Part shown: piece by piece, positions 22,898 through 31,100 of the stretch
Layout of the letters: each line of letters starts with the position of its first letter
How positions within the stretch are numbered: position 1 is the stretch's first letter
NCBI GenBank assembly: GCA_965215145.1
Contig: OZ244038.1
Span: 1,240,001-1,304,000, forward strand
DNA from: G965215145 sp965215145
GTDB taxonomy: Bacteria; Bacteroidota; Rhodothermia; Rhodothermales; JANQRZ01
Length of the DNA: 64,000 nucleotides
Direction: 5' to 3'
The notes under the pieces: model-generated
Databases searched by the model: none
Seen by the model: the letters and a program-made list of their open reading frames with translations, nothing else
Told to the model about the DNA's origin: nothing
Translations under genes and position numbers: made by a program

Positions 22898-23746
22898 CTA
22901 CCCGCCGAACGTATCACAGGCGGTGGGGTCGCCGGTCTCGAGGCCGCGGCGGAACCACCGCATCCGCTGCTCGGACGAGCCGTGCGTGAAGGCGTCCGGC
23001 ATCACGGGCCGCCCGGCCTGCCGCTGGAGGTGGTCGTCGCCCACGGCGGCGGCGGCGCGGAGGCCCTCCTCGACGTCGCCGGACTCCAGCAGGTCACGCT
23101 GCGTCTCGGCGTGGTAGGCCCACACCCCGGCGAAGCAGTCGGCCTGGAGCTCGACGGCGACCTGGATGCGGTTGCCGTCAGCCTGCGAGAGCCGCGCCTG
23201 CATGCGTCGCGACTCATCGAGTGTGCCTTCGAGGTTCTGGACGTGGTGGCCGACCTCGTGCGCGATCACGTAGGCGATGGCGAAGTCGCCGGGGGCGCCG
23301 AGGCGTTCGAGCTCGCGGAAGAACGAGGTGTCGAGGTAGACGCGGTTGTCGAGGGGGCAGTAGAACGGGCCGGTCGCCGCGCCGTTGATACCGCAGGCGG
23401 ATCGCACCGTACCCGAGTACAGCACCAACTCGGGGTCGCGGTACCGGAGGCCCGCGCGGGCGTAGAACGCCCGCCACGTGTCTTCCGTGTCGGCGAGGAT
23501 GACGGAGACGAACTCGCCGGCCTCGTCCTGCGGCTGCCCGGCCGGGGCGCCCACCTCAGCCGAGGGGGCCGGGGCCGCGCCCTCCCCGAGGAGGCCGAGG
23601 AGCTGCCCGGGATCGACGCCGAAGATGAGGCCGAGGACGGTGATCACGATGAGCGGGCCGCAGCCGAGCGCGGCCTTCCGCCCGGTGCTGCGCCCGCGCA
23701 CGTCGATCACGTTGCCGCTGCGGCGGCCACCGCGCCAGTTGACCAT
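22898..23746 (-). CDS. YpfJ-type neutral zinc metallopeptidase
   Basis: This 282-residue protein has MVNWRGGRRSGNVIDVRG at the N-terminus, a membrane helix (LGCGPLIVITVLGLIFGV, about 29-46), a Pro/Ala linker, then the catalytic domain with YVIAHEVGHHVQNLEG (HExxH) and ELQADCFAGVWAY supplying the third ligand Glu. SSEQRMRWFRRGLETGD closes the domain as in the family. The ATG at 23746 is used because the upstream extension is not conserved. It is a predicted periplasmic-facing protease; its substrate is unknown. Confidence 0.88.
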   Translation of the reverse strand: MVNWRGGRRSGNVIDVRGRSTGRKAALGCGPLIVITVLGLIFGVDPGQLLGLLGEGAAPAPSAEVGAPAGQPQDEAGEFVSVILADTEDTWRAFYARAGLRYRDPELVLYSGTVRSACGINGAATGPFYCPLDNRVYLDTSFFRELERLGAPGDFAIAYVIAHEVGHHVQNLEGTLDESRRMQARLSQADGNRIQVAVELQADCFAGVWAYHAETQRDLLESGDVEEGLRAAAAVGDDHLQRQAGRPVMPDAFTHGSSEQRMRWFRRGLETGDPTACDTFGG

Positions 23747-23832
23747 CGGAAAGGGGAGGGAGAGGTTAGGGGAGCACCGGATCCACCCCGCCCGCGCCCA
23801 AGCGGTTCCCCCGGACGAGCGCAGACGCACGA

Positions 23833-23864
23833 AGGGGCGGGACTCGCCGAGGAGCCCCGCCCCT
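23833..23864. terminator. GC hairpin after the M43 protease gene
   Basis: AGGGGCGGG and CCCGCCCCT form a 9-bp stem, extended by CTC/GAG inside. It lies 33 bp beyond the stop of the minus-strand protease gene. There is no U-tract. Confidence 0.5.
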
Positions 23865-23896
23865 GTCTTGCCGGGCGGGAGGGGGCCGGGAGCCGC

Positions 23897-25558
23897 CTAC
23901 TTCAGCAGCGTCACGCGGTGCGTCTGGACCTGGCCGTTGGCCTCCAGCCGGACGAGGTAGACGCCGTTCGGCAGAGCCGAGCCGTCGAGGGTCGCCTCGT
24001 GGGCGCCGGCCTCGACCGCGCCCTCAGCGAGCACCGCGACCTCGCGGCCGAGCACGTCGTAGACCGCGACGCGCACGTCGCTGTCGGCCGAGAGCTCGAA
24101 GCGGACGGCCGTCTGCGCCTCGAACGGGTTCGGGAAGACGCCGAGGGAGGCGGCGCCCGTGGCGCCCGCGCTCATCGTCGTCGTGGCCGAGCCGCCGCTC
24201 GTGCGGTTCTCGACCGTCCACGTCACCACCTCGCCAGCGACCGGGCGGCCGGCCGACTTCGAGAAGGCGAAGCTCGACTGCGCGTCGATCCCACTCGGGT
24301 AGCTCGACCCGACGTAGGCCGTGACGGTGTAGCCGCCGGCCGGGGCGCCGCGCGGGACCGTCGCCACGAGGGACTCCAGGCTCGTCTGGCCGTCGAGGAG
24401 CGAGAGCGCCGTCGGGCCGAAGACGGGGCCGTAGGGGGCGCCGTTCGGGAGCGTCGCCATCACCCAGTACTCGCCCGAGAAGTCGGCGCCGCTGGTGTTC
24501 GAGAAGGCGAGGTCGAACGAGAGGGGCCCGCCGGCCTTCGGGACCGACGAGGAGCCCGTCAGCGTGGCGACGACGGAAGCGACGCCGGTGCCCGAGCTGC
24601 CCTGGAGGAGCGTCGGCTTGTAGGCGGCGATCTGCTGGTCCATCCGCGTGGACTGCCCCGGCGTGAGCTCGTACATGCAGGCGTCGTCCGAGTAGTCCAT
24701 GAAGTTGTGGATCGGGTCGAAGCCCGGCGACGAGCAGGTGTCCCGCCCGCTCGGGCAGCCCGAGGCGCTGCTCCTCTCCGCCGGCGTGTCGGCGACGAAG
24801 TCCCCACCGCCGGAGCAGCCGCCCTGGAAGGTGTGGTAGAGCCCGAGGTAGTGGCCGACCTCGTGGGTCCCCGTGTCGCCGAGGTCGAACGGGGCGCCGC
24901 CCCCGCCGGGCAGCGAGGTGTAGTCCACCACGACGCCGTGGAGGCTGCTCGACTCCGGGTAGCTGCTCGGGAAGGTGGCGTAGCCGAGGACGGGGATGCT
25001 GAAGCCGGGGAAGAGCTGCGCGCGCGGCTTGCCCGTGTAGAAGTTGAGCGTGGTGGCGGGGCTGATGGCGAGGGCGTTCTTCATCGCCGTCTCCTTCGAC
25101 GTCCCGGCCGCGTGGCCGAACCACCCCGAGTTGTCCGTGTAATCCACGCTGGCGAGGGTGAACTGGAAGTTCGTGCCCGCGAAGGCCGCGTTGAGCACGT
25201 CCATCTGGTCGTCGATCATCCGCTGGGTCACGTTCCCCTGCGAGCCGCTCTTGACGACGTGGAAGGCGACGGGGATCACCGTCGTCCTGCGCATCGACAT
25301 GTCGCCGAGGTCCAGCTTGGCGACGGCGTCCTCGATAGCGACGGCCTGGAGATCACTCAGGTGGGGAGCGGCGCAGCGGACGGCGGCGTACTCGGTACCG
25401 TCGGCGGCATGGATCGTGACGTCGGCGGCGTCGGCGTGGTAGACGGGGGCGAAGTAGGGGAGGGCGGGGCGGTCCTGCGCCTGCACGCTCGTGGCGAAGA
25501 CGGCCAGGAGGAGCAGGGTGAGACCGCGGAGGGAAGCCGGCGGCGTAGCGTTGGTCAT
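23897..25558 (-). CDS. Secreted M43 (pappalysin/cytophagalysin-like) metalloprotease with T9SS sorting domain
   Basis: This 553-residue protein has a signal peptide (MTNATPPASLRGLTLLLLAVFATSVQA). A propeptide-like region precedes the catalytic domain with GTHEVGHYLGLYHTF (HExxHxxGxxH) and the Met-turn NFMDYSDDACMYELTPGQ. An Ig-like domain and a sorting domain from VFPNPFEAQTAVRF to YLVRLEANGQVQTHRVTLLK follow. The start is the ATG at 25558; the upstream open frame is intergenic. It is likely an extracellular or surface protease exported by type IX secretion. Confidence 0.9.
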   Translation of the reverse strand: MTNATPPASLRGLTLLLLAVFATSVQAQDRPALPYFAPVYHADAADVTIHAADGTEYAAVRCAAPHLSDLQAVAIEDAVAKLDLGDMSMRRTTVIPVAFHVVKSGSQGNVTQRMIDDQMDVLNAAFAGTNFQFTLASVDYTDNSGWFGHAAGTSKETAMKNALAISPATTLNFYTGKPRAQLFPGFSIPVLGYATFPSSYPESSSLHGVVVDYTSLPGGGGAPFDLGDTGTHEVGHYLGLYHTFQGGCSGGGDFVADTPAERSSASGCPSGRDTCSSPGFDPIHNFMDYSDDACMYELTPGQSTRMDQQIAAYKPTLLQGSSGTGVASVVATLTGSSSVPKAGGPLSFDLAFSNTSGADFSGEYWVMATLPNGAPYGPVFGPTALSLLDGQTSLESLVATVPRGAPAGGYTVTAYVGSSYPSGIDAQSSFAFSKSAGRPVAGEVVTWTVENRTSGGSATTTMSAGATGAASLGVFPNPFEAQTAVRFELSADSDVRVAVYDVLGREVAVLAEGAVEAGAHEATLDGSALPNGVYLVRLEANGQVQTHRVTLLK

Positions 25559-25757
25559 GGGGTGGGGGGGGGGTATGAGGGCTGTGCAGCGGGCGGGAGT
25601 ATAACCAGTGAAGCGCTGCCTTACAATCGGGGGGAGCACACGTGGATCACGCCACCTTCATCCGCCGTTCATTCCCTCCCGGTTCGAGCAAGCTTCACCA
25701 GAGGGCGTGTTCCCTTTGGTAACCCCCGGCCCCGATATCCCCCCGAAGAGCACGAAG

Positions 25758-25789
25758 CCCAGGGGCGCCGGTATGACGGCGCCCCTGGG
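25758..25789. terminator. Perfect 13-bp hairpin downstream of minus-strand gene
   Basis: CCCAGGGGCGCCG and CGGCGCCCCTGGG with a 6-nt loop lie 24 bp past the stop of the gene at 25813. This is the strongest feature in the 254-bp gap before the M43 gene, which otherwise holds nothing recognisable. Confidence 0.6.
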
Positions 25790-25812
25790 CGGGCGAGAGC
25801 AGGGACCGGGTG

Positions 25813-27009
25813 TCAGCGCAGCAGCGTCAGCCGCTGCGTCTGGGCGAAGCCGTCGCCGGCCGTCATCCTCACGAGGTAGGTCCCGCTCGGGAGGTCGGTC
25901 GCCTGGAGCGTGGCGCGGTGGGCGCCGGGCTCCATTGGGGCGTCCACGAGGCGGGTGACCTCGCGGCCGAGCACGTCGTAGACCGTGACTCGGACCTCGG
26001 CGGCCTTGGGGAGGTCGAAGCGGAGGGTGGTCGTGGTGGCGAACGGGTTCGGGTAGGCCGCGTGGAGCGCGAACGCCTCCGGCACGTCGGCGGTGGACCC
26101 GCTCAGGGCCCCGGCCGCCGCCTCCGCCGCACCGGATGCTTCTTCGGCCGCAGGGTCGGCACCGGGCGTCGCCTCGTCGGCGAGCGCCTCGACGACGAGG
26201 AGCTCGACCACGTCGCCGGGCTCCAGGCGTGCGCCCGAGGCGTCGAAGGCCAGCCACGGGCCGAGCGCGCTGGCCGGTTCGGACGGAACGGCCTCCTCCG
26301 AGGGAGCGGCCACACGGGAGGACGCGGCGCCCGCGGACGCCTTCGCGCCGGAGCCGATCGGGGCTGCGGCGAGGGCGCCTCGCGCAGCGGCGCCCGATGC
26401 GACCACCGCCACCTCGAAGCTGTCGGCCGCGACGATCTCGTCGGGGAAGGTCCCGTTCTGCATGATGTAGGTGTACGTCCCCACCGGCGAGTTCGGCCGG
26501 ACCTGCTGCGTCACCGAGGAGGTCCCCACGATGTCCGGGCGGAGGTTCACCGTCACCGGCCCGAAGACGGCCGGCGGGTAGAGGTTCCCGTTCGGAAGGC
26601 GGACCGTGGACCAGTACTGGAGGGTGAACTGGGCCGGCCCGCCCGAGCCGACGGTTGTCGTGGCGTCGAACGTGAACGTCTCGCCCTGCGCGACGATGAC
26701 GGGCGGCGTCGGGCTGGTGGGCGTGAGCTGGAACGAGATCGGCGGGAGGCCGGGAGGGCCACCGTCGTCGGCCTCGGTCGTGGGCCAGAACCCCTCGGCG
26801 ACGAGGTAAGCCCCGCCGGAGCGGCGCCCGTCGGCGGCCTGCCCGACGGTGCCGCGGAGGGTGTAGCTGCCGCCACTAGCGTCGGTCGCGCCGGCCCCGA
26901 CGGCGTCGGAGCGGAGGGCGAGGGGCTGGGCGTGGGAGGAGGCCCCGAGCGCGGCGCCGAGGGCGAGCGCGCCGAGGAGGCGGAGGGTGCGATGCGTGAT
27001 GCGTTTCAT
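25813..27009 (-). CDS. Secreted protein with T9SS sorting domain
   Basis: This 398-residue protein has a signal peptide (MKRITHRTLRLLGALALGAALGASSHAQ). The first domain carries SGGSYTLRGTVGQAADGRRSGGAYLVAEGFWP, a motif I associate with secreted Bacteroidota/Rhodothermota proteins. Next comes an Ig-like domain (about 95-200) resembling the one in the gene at 37165, an Ala/Glu-rich low-complexity linker, and the sorting domain AAYPNPFATTTTLRF…YLVRMTAGDGFAQTQRLTLLR. No catalytic motif is seen. Confidence 0.75.
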   Translation of the reverse strand: MKRITHRTLRLLGALALGAALGASSHAQPLALRSDAVGAGATDASGGSYTLRGTVGQAADGRRSGGAYLVAEGFWPTTEADDGGPPGLPPISFQLTPTSPTPPVIVAQGETFTFDATTTVGSGGPAQFTLQYWSTVRLPNGNLYPPAVFGPVTVNLRPDIVGTSSVTQQVRPNSPVGTYTYIMQNGTFPDEIVAADSFEVAVVASGAAARGALAAAPIGSGAKASAGAASSRVAAPSEEAVPSEPASALGPWLAFDASGARLEPGDVVELLVVEALADEATPGADPAAEEASGAAEAAAGALSGSTADVPEAFALHAAYPNPFATTTTLRFDLPKAAEVRVTVYDVLGREVTRLVDAPMEPGAHRATLQATDLPSGTYLVRMTAGDGFAQTQRLTLLR

Positions 27010-27068
27010 GGGGAGGGCGGCGCGGTGCCGCGGGCAAAGGGGTTGAGGGGGCGCGGCTCGGAGGTGGC

Positions 27069-27581
27069 TCAGCGATCCTTGCGCTGCGCCGGTTGCAGGG
27101 GGGGCTGCGCCGGGCGGGACGTGCTGACCGGCATGGCGGTCGGTGCGGCAGCGGGCTCGGCCTGCTGGCTGTCCGCGTCCGGCTCGGCCGTCTCCGGCGC
27201 CTCGATGAGGAGGACCTCGTAGGGCGCCGGTGTCGGCCCCGGCTCGCCTTCGGCGTGAGCCAGGCGTCTCACCGCCGGCCGCTCAGCGGGCGCTGGGTTC
27301 GCCTCGCCCTCGGAGACGCTCTCGGGGAGCGCCACGAGGCGGGCGCGGTAAGGGGCCGGCTGAGGCTCCGGCTCGCCCTCGGCGCGGGTTGGCTGCTCCG
27401 GCGCAGGCTGTGCAGCCGGTAGGGCTGGCGTGGGCGCCTCGGTAGCGGTGGGCGGGGCGACAAGGGTGACCGCGTAGGGAGCAGGCTGCTCGGCGGCGTC
27501 GCCGCCGTCCGACGCTGACTGCGCGCGAGCGGGGACAATCACGAGTGGGACGAGGGCAAGGAGAGGGAAGAAGCGGTTCAT
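27069..27581 (-). CDS. Secreted Pro/Ala/Glu-rich protein with three PAPY repeats
   Basis: This 170-residue protein has a signal peptide (MNRFFPLLALVPLVIVPARAQ). The mature part has three spaced copies of a short motif: QPAPYAVTLVAPP, QPAPYRARLVALPE and TPAPYEVLLIEAPE, two of them preceded by EGEPxP. The linkers are disordered. There is no match to a family I know. The repeats could be short linear binding motifs. It lies between two secreted-protein genes on the same strand. Confidence 0.6.
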   Translation of the reverse strand: MNRFFPLLALVPLVIVPARAQSASDGGDAAEQPAPYAVTLVAPPTATEAPTPALPAAQPAPEQPTRAEGEPEPQPAPYRARLVALPESVSEGEANPAPAERPAVRRLAHAEGEPGPTPAPYEVLLIEAPETAEPDADSQQAEPAAAPTAMPVSTSRPAQPPLQPAQRKDR

Positions 27582-27627
27582 AGCTGGGTTGGGTCAGGGT
27601 TCGTATGGGGGGCGGAGGTGCGCGGGG

Positions 27628-29013
27628 TCATCGGGATCCCGCCGCGGTCTGCGGCGCTGACCCGGCGGCAGGCCCGATCACGGCGGTACCGTAGCTCCGC
27701 AGGAGCACGTTCTGGCCGGTGATCGTGAAGGCCTCGCTGTAGACGCCGGGGAGCAGCCGTGCCGCACCCCCGAAGGGCGCGCCGTTGACGGCCTCCAGCA
27801 CGGTGTCGAAGGGGTTGGCGCTGCTGCCGTCCTGGAAGCCGGAGGCCCCGTCGTCAGCGTAGCGGCTGCGCTCGATGCTCCACCCGATGTCCTCGAGGAC
27901 GGCGAGCATCACGCGGTCGGGGTCGTGGATGGCCTCGTCGTAGTTCGGGGTCTGGAGATCCCACTCGCCCGTGTACGTCGCCTCGTCGAGGTGGGCGATG
28001 CTGGAGCCCCCGTTGAAGGTGGTGGGGGCGAAGAGGGGGGGCTCGCCCGTGCCGTCGAAGAGGTGCTCGGCCGTGTGGGCGTAGCCGGCGATCGGGCCCT
28101 CCCAGAAGACGGGGCTCGTCACGTTCGCCGAGGAGACGGGGAGGTTGACCAGGTTCGTCCCGGCAGCGTTGACGACGAACCGGTCGTAGACCGTCGGCCA
28201 GCCGCCGGGGTTGAGCCCGAACGAGCCCGTCGAGGTGAACGAGTCCGCGAAGCCGAGGCCGTGGGCGAGCTCATGGATCGTGATGTTGAGGAAGTCGAAG
28301 TCGGTGCCGGGGTTGCCGTCGAGGCCGTAGTAGAAGTCCCGCGTGCCGAGAACGGTGCTGTTGTCGATGTCGCTGTTGAAGTCGACGTTGATGTCGAGCG
28401 TGCCGGTGTCGGGGTCGGAGCCCTGGATGACGTCGACGAGCCCCTCGGGGTAGTACGTGTTCGCGATCGGGGCGTTGGTGAAGTTGCGCCACCACTGGGC
28501 GGGGGCGGCCGAGGCCAGCGTCGCGCTAAAGACAGTTCCGCCGCGCGGCGTCATCGTCGCGTTGATCGAGACGTTCCCCGGCCCCTGGAGGAGCCCGGTC
28601 CAGACGGCCATCCCGGCCTCGAAGGCGGCCCGGCGGTCCGAGCCGAGGGTGGGGTCGTTGAATCCCTCGCCGGGGCCGTCGCCGTAGGCGACGGTCATGA
28701 TGATGTTGGTCCCGACGGCGTTCAGCGTAACGGACTCCGGGAACTCGTTGGCCTGGGAGGGCGCGGCCTGGCGCACGAGGTCGGCCTCGGTGGTGCCGGG
28801 GCCGTAGCGCTCGGCCAGGGTCTTGGGGAAGTACGGCTCCGGGAGGTCGAGCGCGAGGCCCTGGGGGTTGTAGGTGAGGATGCAGGGGGTCTCCTCGGGG
28901 TGCCACAGCGGCACGCGGACGGGGTCGGCCTGCTGCGTCACCTGAGCCGTGGCCTCGGTGGCGGCGCCCGCGAGCGCGAGAGCAGCGAGCAGGGTGAGCG
29001 TTCGGGTAGTCAT
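27628..29013 (-). CDS. Secreted zinc metalloprotease-like protein (HExxHxxGFxD)
   Basis: This 461-residue protein has a signal peptide (MTTRTLTLLAALALAGAATEATAQ). The metal motif TIHELAHGLGFADSF resembles HExxHxxGxxD/H of metzincins, with Asp in place of the third His. The last 60 residues (LEAVNGAPFGGAARLLPGVYSEAFTITGQNVLLRSYGTAVIG) look like a short beta-helix segment as in pectin-lyase folds, then end in low complexity without a sorting domain. It may be anchored by partners or released. Activity is likely but not certain. Confidence 0.75.
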   Translation of the reverse strand: MTTRTLTLLAALALAGAATEATAQVTQQADPVRVPLWHPEETPCILTYNPQGLALDLPEPYFPKTLAERYGPGTTEADLVRQAAPSQANEFPESVTLNAVGTNIIMTVAYGDGPGEGFNDPTLGSDRRAAFEAGMAVWTGLLQGPGNVSINATMTPRGGTVFSATLASAAPAQWWRNFTNAPIANTYYPEGLVDVIQGSDPDTGTLDINVDFNSDIDNSTVLGTRDFYYGLDGNPGTDFDFLNITIHELAHGLGFADSFTSTGSFGLNPGGWPTVYDRFVVNAAGTNLVNLPVSSANVTSPVFWEGPIAGYAHTAEHLFDGTGEPPLFAPTTFNGGSSIAHLDEATYTGEWDLQTPNYDEAIHDPDRVMLAVLEDIGWSIERSRYADDGASGFQDGSSANPFDTVLEAVNGAPFGGAARLLPGVYSEAFTITGQNVLLRSYGTAVIGPAAGSAPQTAAGSR

Positions 29014-29051
29014 GGCGAGCGGGGTTCGAGCGTGAGCGGAGGGAGCGGAGG

Positions 29052-29088
29052 CGGGTCGGGCGCTGACTCAAGGCCAGCGCCCGACCCG
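29052..29088. terminator. Perfect 14-bp hairpin after fibre-like gene
   Basis: CGGGTCGGGCGCTG and CAGCGCCCGACCCG are separated by 9 nt, 8 bp beyond the stop of the minus-strand gene at 29097. The position suits a terminator, though there is no U-tract. Confidence 0.6.
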
Positions 29089-29096
29089 AGGGGCCG

Positions 29097-30800
29097 CTAC
29101 TGGAGCGAGACGAGGACCAAGACGAGGCCCGTGCCCTCCTCCAGCGATGACATCGCCTTGCCGAGGATGGCGCCCTGCGAGCGCGCGCCGTCCGTGGCGA
29201 GCATGGCGTGGCCCGGCGTGGCCGTCGTCGTGAGGAGGTCGCCCGGGCGGATCGGGCCGTGCGCGGCGTCGGCCTGGACGTAGACCCGGCCGGCGATGGC
29301 GACGGGGTGCTCGCCATCGGCCAGCGTGCCGGGCTGGCCCATGTAGATGCCCGGGCGCACGCCGCCGGCGCCGCTGATGACGCCCGCCACGGTGCGGTCG
29401 TAGGCCGCGGAGCAGACGACGAGGCGGCCGGGCTCGGCGGGGTCGATGCAGACGACGGTGCCGGCCACCGGGGCGAAGTTGATCGCGCTGGGAGCGGGGG
29501 CCACGTCGAAGTGCTCGGCGAGGTCGGAGCCGTTGAGCTGGATCTCGTCCGTGATGATCCGGCTGTTGCCGCCGTTGAAATAGTCCGCGTCGAGCGTGAT
29601 CGTGGAGGAGCCGTCGCCGTCGCGGAGCTGCACCAAGGCGCCCCCCTCGTCCGTGTTCTCCGCGTCGATGGTGACGGTGTTGGTCCCATTGTCGTCGTAC
29701 ATGTCGAGCTGGGCGCCGTCGTTGCCGAGCTCGTCGCCGACGATGCGGACCGTCGTCGTCGTCCCGTTCGAGTCGTACATCCGGAACACGCCGGCGCCCT
29801 GGTTGGCGTTGTCCTCGAACGTCATCTCCGCGTTGCCGGCGGCGTCGAGGAAGGAGACGTTGCCGCCGCGGAACTGCCCGGCCTCGCCGGTGCTGAAGGC
29901 GCGGCCGTAGAGGGCGGGGCCGACGCCGTAGTGGTTGGCACCGAGGCCGGCGTCGTCGTTGCTCGCGTTGTTGGCGTGGGCGATGACGGTGGGGCCGAGG
30001 CCGTCGTTGTAGACGCGGACGACCTGCTGGTTGGCCGCCGTGTTGAAGTTGGTGAAGTAGCCGGCGAACCCGACGGTGCCGCTCTGGCGCCCGGCCACCG
30101 CGTTGATCCCGTCCGCCGAGACCTGGAGCTGCGCGGATGGAACCGTGGTGCCGATGCCGACGCGGCCGTTGCTCTTCACCGTCAGGCGGTCGGCGCCATT
30201 GAAGACGCGCCAGTCGCCGGTGGGGCCGTCGAAGTAGTGCCACATCGAGCTCCCATCGGTGTTGTAGTACCCGTAGAAGGGGAGGCCGGAGGCGCCGTCG
30301 GTGGTGATGTACATGCCGCCGTACCCGCTCGTCACGGGAGCGCGGAGCCCGAAGAACTCGGCGCCACCGATGCGGTTGGCGCGGTTGATCCCGACGAAGG
30401 AGCTGACCTCCTTTACGTGGACGAGGGGCAGTGAGAGCGCCGTCGGCGTGGCGCCGAGACGGGTGCGCGGGGTGAGCGTCGAGTAGCTGCCGCCGGAGCC
30501 GGGCCGCATGCGGACCTCGAGCCAGCGGTCGGCCCCGCCGCCGAAGATGTCGGCGGCGAAGTCGAGGTCGACGTCGAAGACGCCGCCGGTCACGACGACG
30601 TTGTCGGCGGTGATCGCCAAGCCCTGCGCCGCGCCGCCGGTGGCGGCGTCGTAGACGCGGAACTCGAAGTCGTAGGTGCCGTCGGCGGGGGCGCCGCCGT
30701 CCTCGGCGAAGCCCTGGTACGAGATCGGCTGCGCCACGGCGCCGGCGCTGAGGAGGAGGCCGACGAGGCCGGCGAGGAGGGAGCGGGTGTGGGCGTTCAT
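29097..30800 (-). CDS. Secreted fibre-like beta-repeat protein
   Basis: This 567-residue protein has a signal peptide (MNAHTRSLLAGLVGLLLSAGAVAQ). The N-terminus PISYQGFAEDGGAPADGTYDFEFRVYDAA and the later SNGRVGIGTTVPSAQLQVSADG are typical of large bacterial surface or tail-fibre-type proteins with beta-helical stalks. The middle consists of repeating short strands (MYDSNGTTTTVRIVGDELGNDGAQLDMYDDNG…). The end resembles the carbohydrate-binding or trimerising tail of such proteins. No transmembrane anchor or sorting domain is visible. The function is probably surface or fibre structure. Confidence 0.65.
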   Translation of the reverse strand: MNAHTRSLLAGLVGLLLSAGAVAQPISYQGFAEDGGAPADGTYDFEFRVYDAATGGAAQGLAITADNVVVTGGVFDVDLDFAADIFGGGADRWLEVRMRPGSGGSYSTLTPRTRLGATPTALSLPLVHVKEVSSFVGINRANRIGGAEFFGLRAPVTSGYGGMYITTDGASGLPFYGYYNTDGSSMWHYFDGPTGDWRVFNGADRLTVKSNGRVGIGTTVPSAQLQVSADGINAVAGRQSGTVGFAGYFTNFNTAANQQVVRVYNDGLGPTVIAHANNASNDDAGLGANHYGVGPALYGRAFSTGEAGQFRGGNVSFLDAAGNAEMTFEDNANQGAGVFRMYDSNGTTTTVRIVGDELGNDGAQLDMYDDNGTNTVTIDAENTDEGGALVQLRDGDGSSTITLDADYFNGGNSRIITDEIQLNGSDLAEHFDVAPAPSAINFAPVAGTVVCIDPAEPGRLVVCSAAYDRTVAGVISGAGGVRPGIYMGQPGTLADGEHPVAIAGRVYVQADAAHGPIRPGDLLTTTATPGHAMLATDGARSQGAILGKAMSSLEEGTGLVLVLVSLQ

Positions 30801-30913
30801 GATGACCTCAGGGATTGGTGCTGCGCACGCTGATGGAAAGGGGGGGTGGGGCAGGGAGGAGCCCCTTCCCCCTCCCATACCGGAAGGGCCTGCTGCGGCG
30901 GACACGGCCCGTC

Positions 30914-31024
30914 AAAAAATTCTGGGCGCAGTACTGCCCGGCCCGGCCCGGCAACGCAGCCGCACCCCGCGCCCGACCCGGCGGGGCGGACTCGGCGCCG
31001 GGCACCCGTGGGCCCGCTTTTTTT
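30914..31024. terminator. Two outward-reading terminator-like hairpins between divergent genes
   Basis: In the 300-bp divergent spacer (30801-31100, no gene), a GGGC…GCCC hairpin at 30924-30939 is followed on the minus strand by T6 (30919-30914). A CGGGC…GCCCG hairpin at 30999-31016 is followed on the plus strand by T7 (31018-31024). A/T runs of this length are rare in this DNA. They would stop read-through in each direction before it reaches the flanking genes. Confidence 0.45.
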
Positions 31025-31068
31025 CGCCGAGGCTGCCCAGGCTGCGCACTCCCCCTTTATGTTTTCTT

Positions 31069-31076
31069 TATGTTTG
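31069..31076 (+). promoter_or_regulatory. Bacteroidota-type -7 box TATGTTTG
   Basis: This is an exact match to TAnnTTTG, 24 bp before the kinase ATG and inside an AT-rich island. A second TTTATGTTT lies 14 bp upstream. No clear -33 TTTG at the usual spacing. Confidence 0.5.
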
Positions 31077-31100
31077 GAGCCCCACGCCCTCAAGCGCACC

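Noticed and set aside
22982..25879. 965-residue plus-strand open frame opposite the metallopeptidase and M43 protease
   Set aside because: It is antisense to two genes with complete catalytic motifs. Composition is Arg/Val/Gly/Asp-rich, as produced by GC-rich antisense, with no domain.
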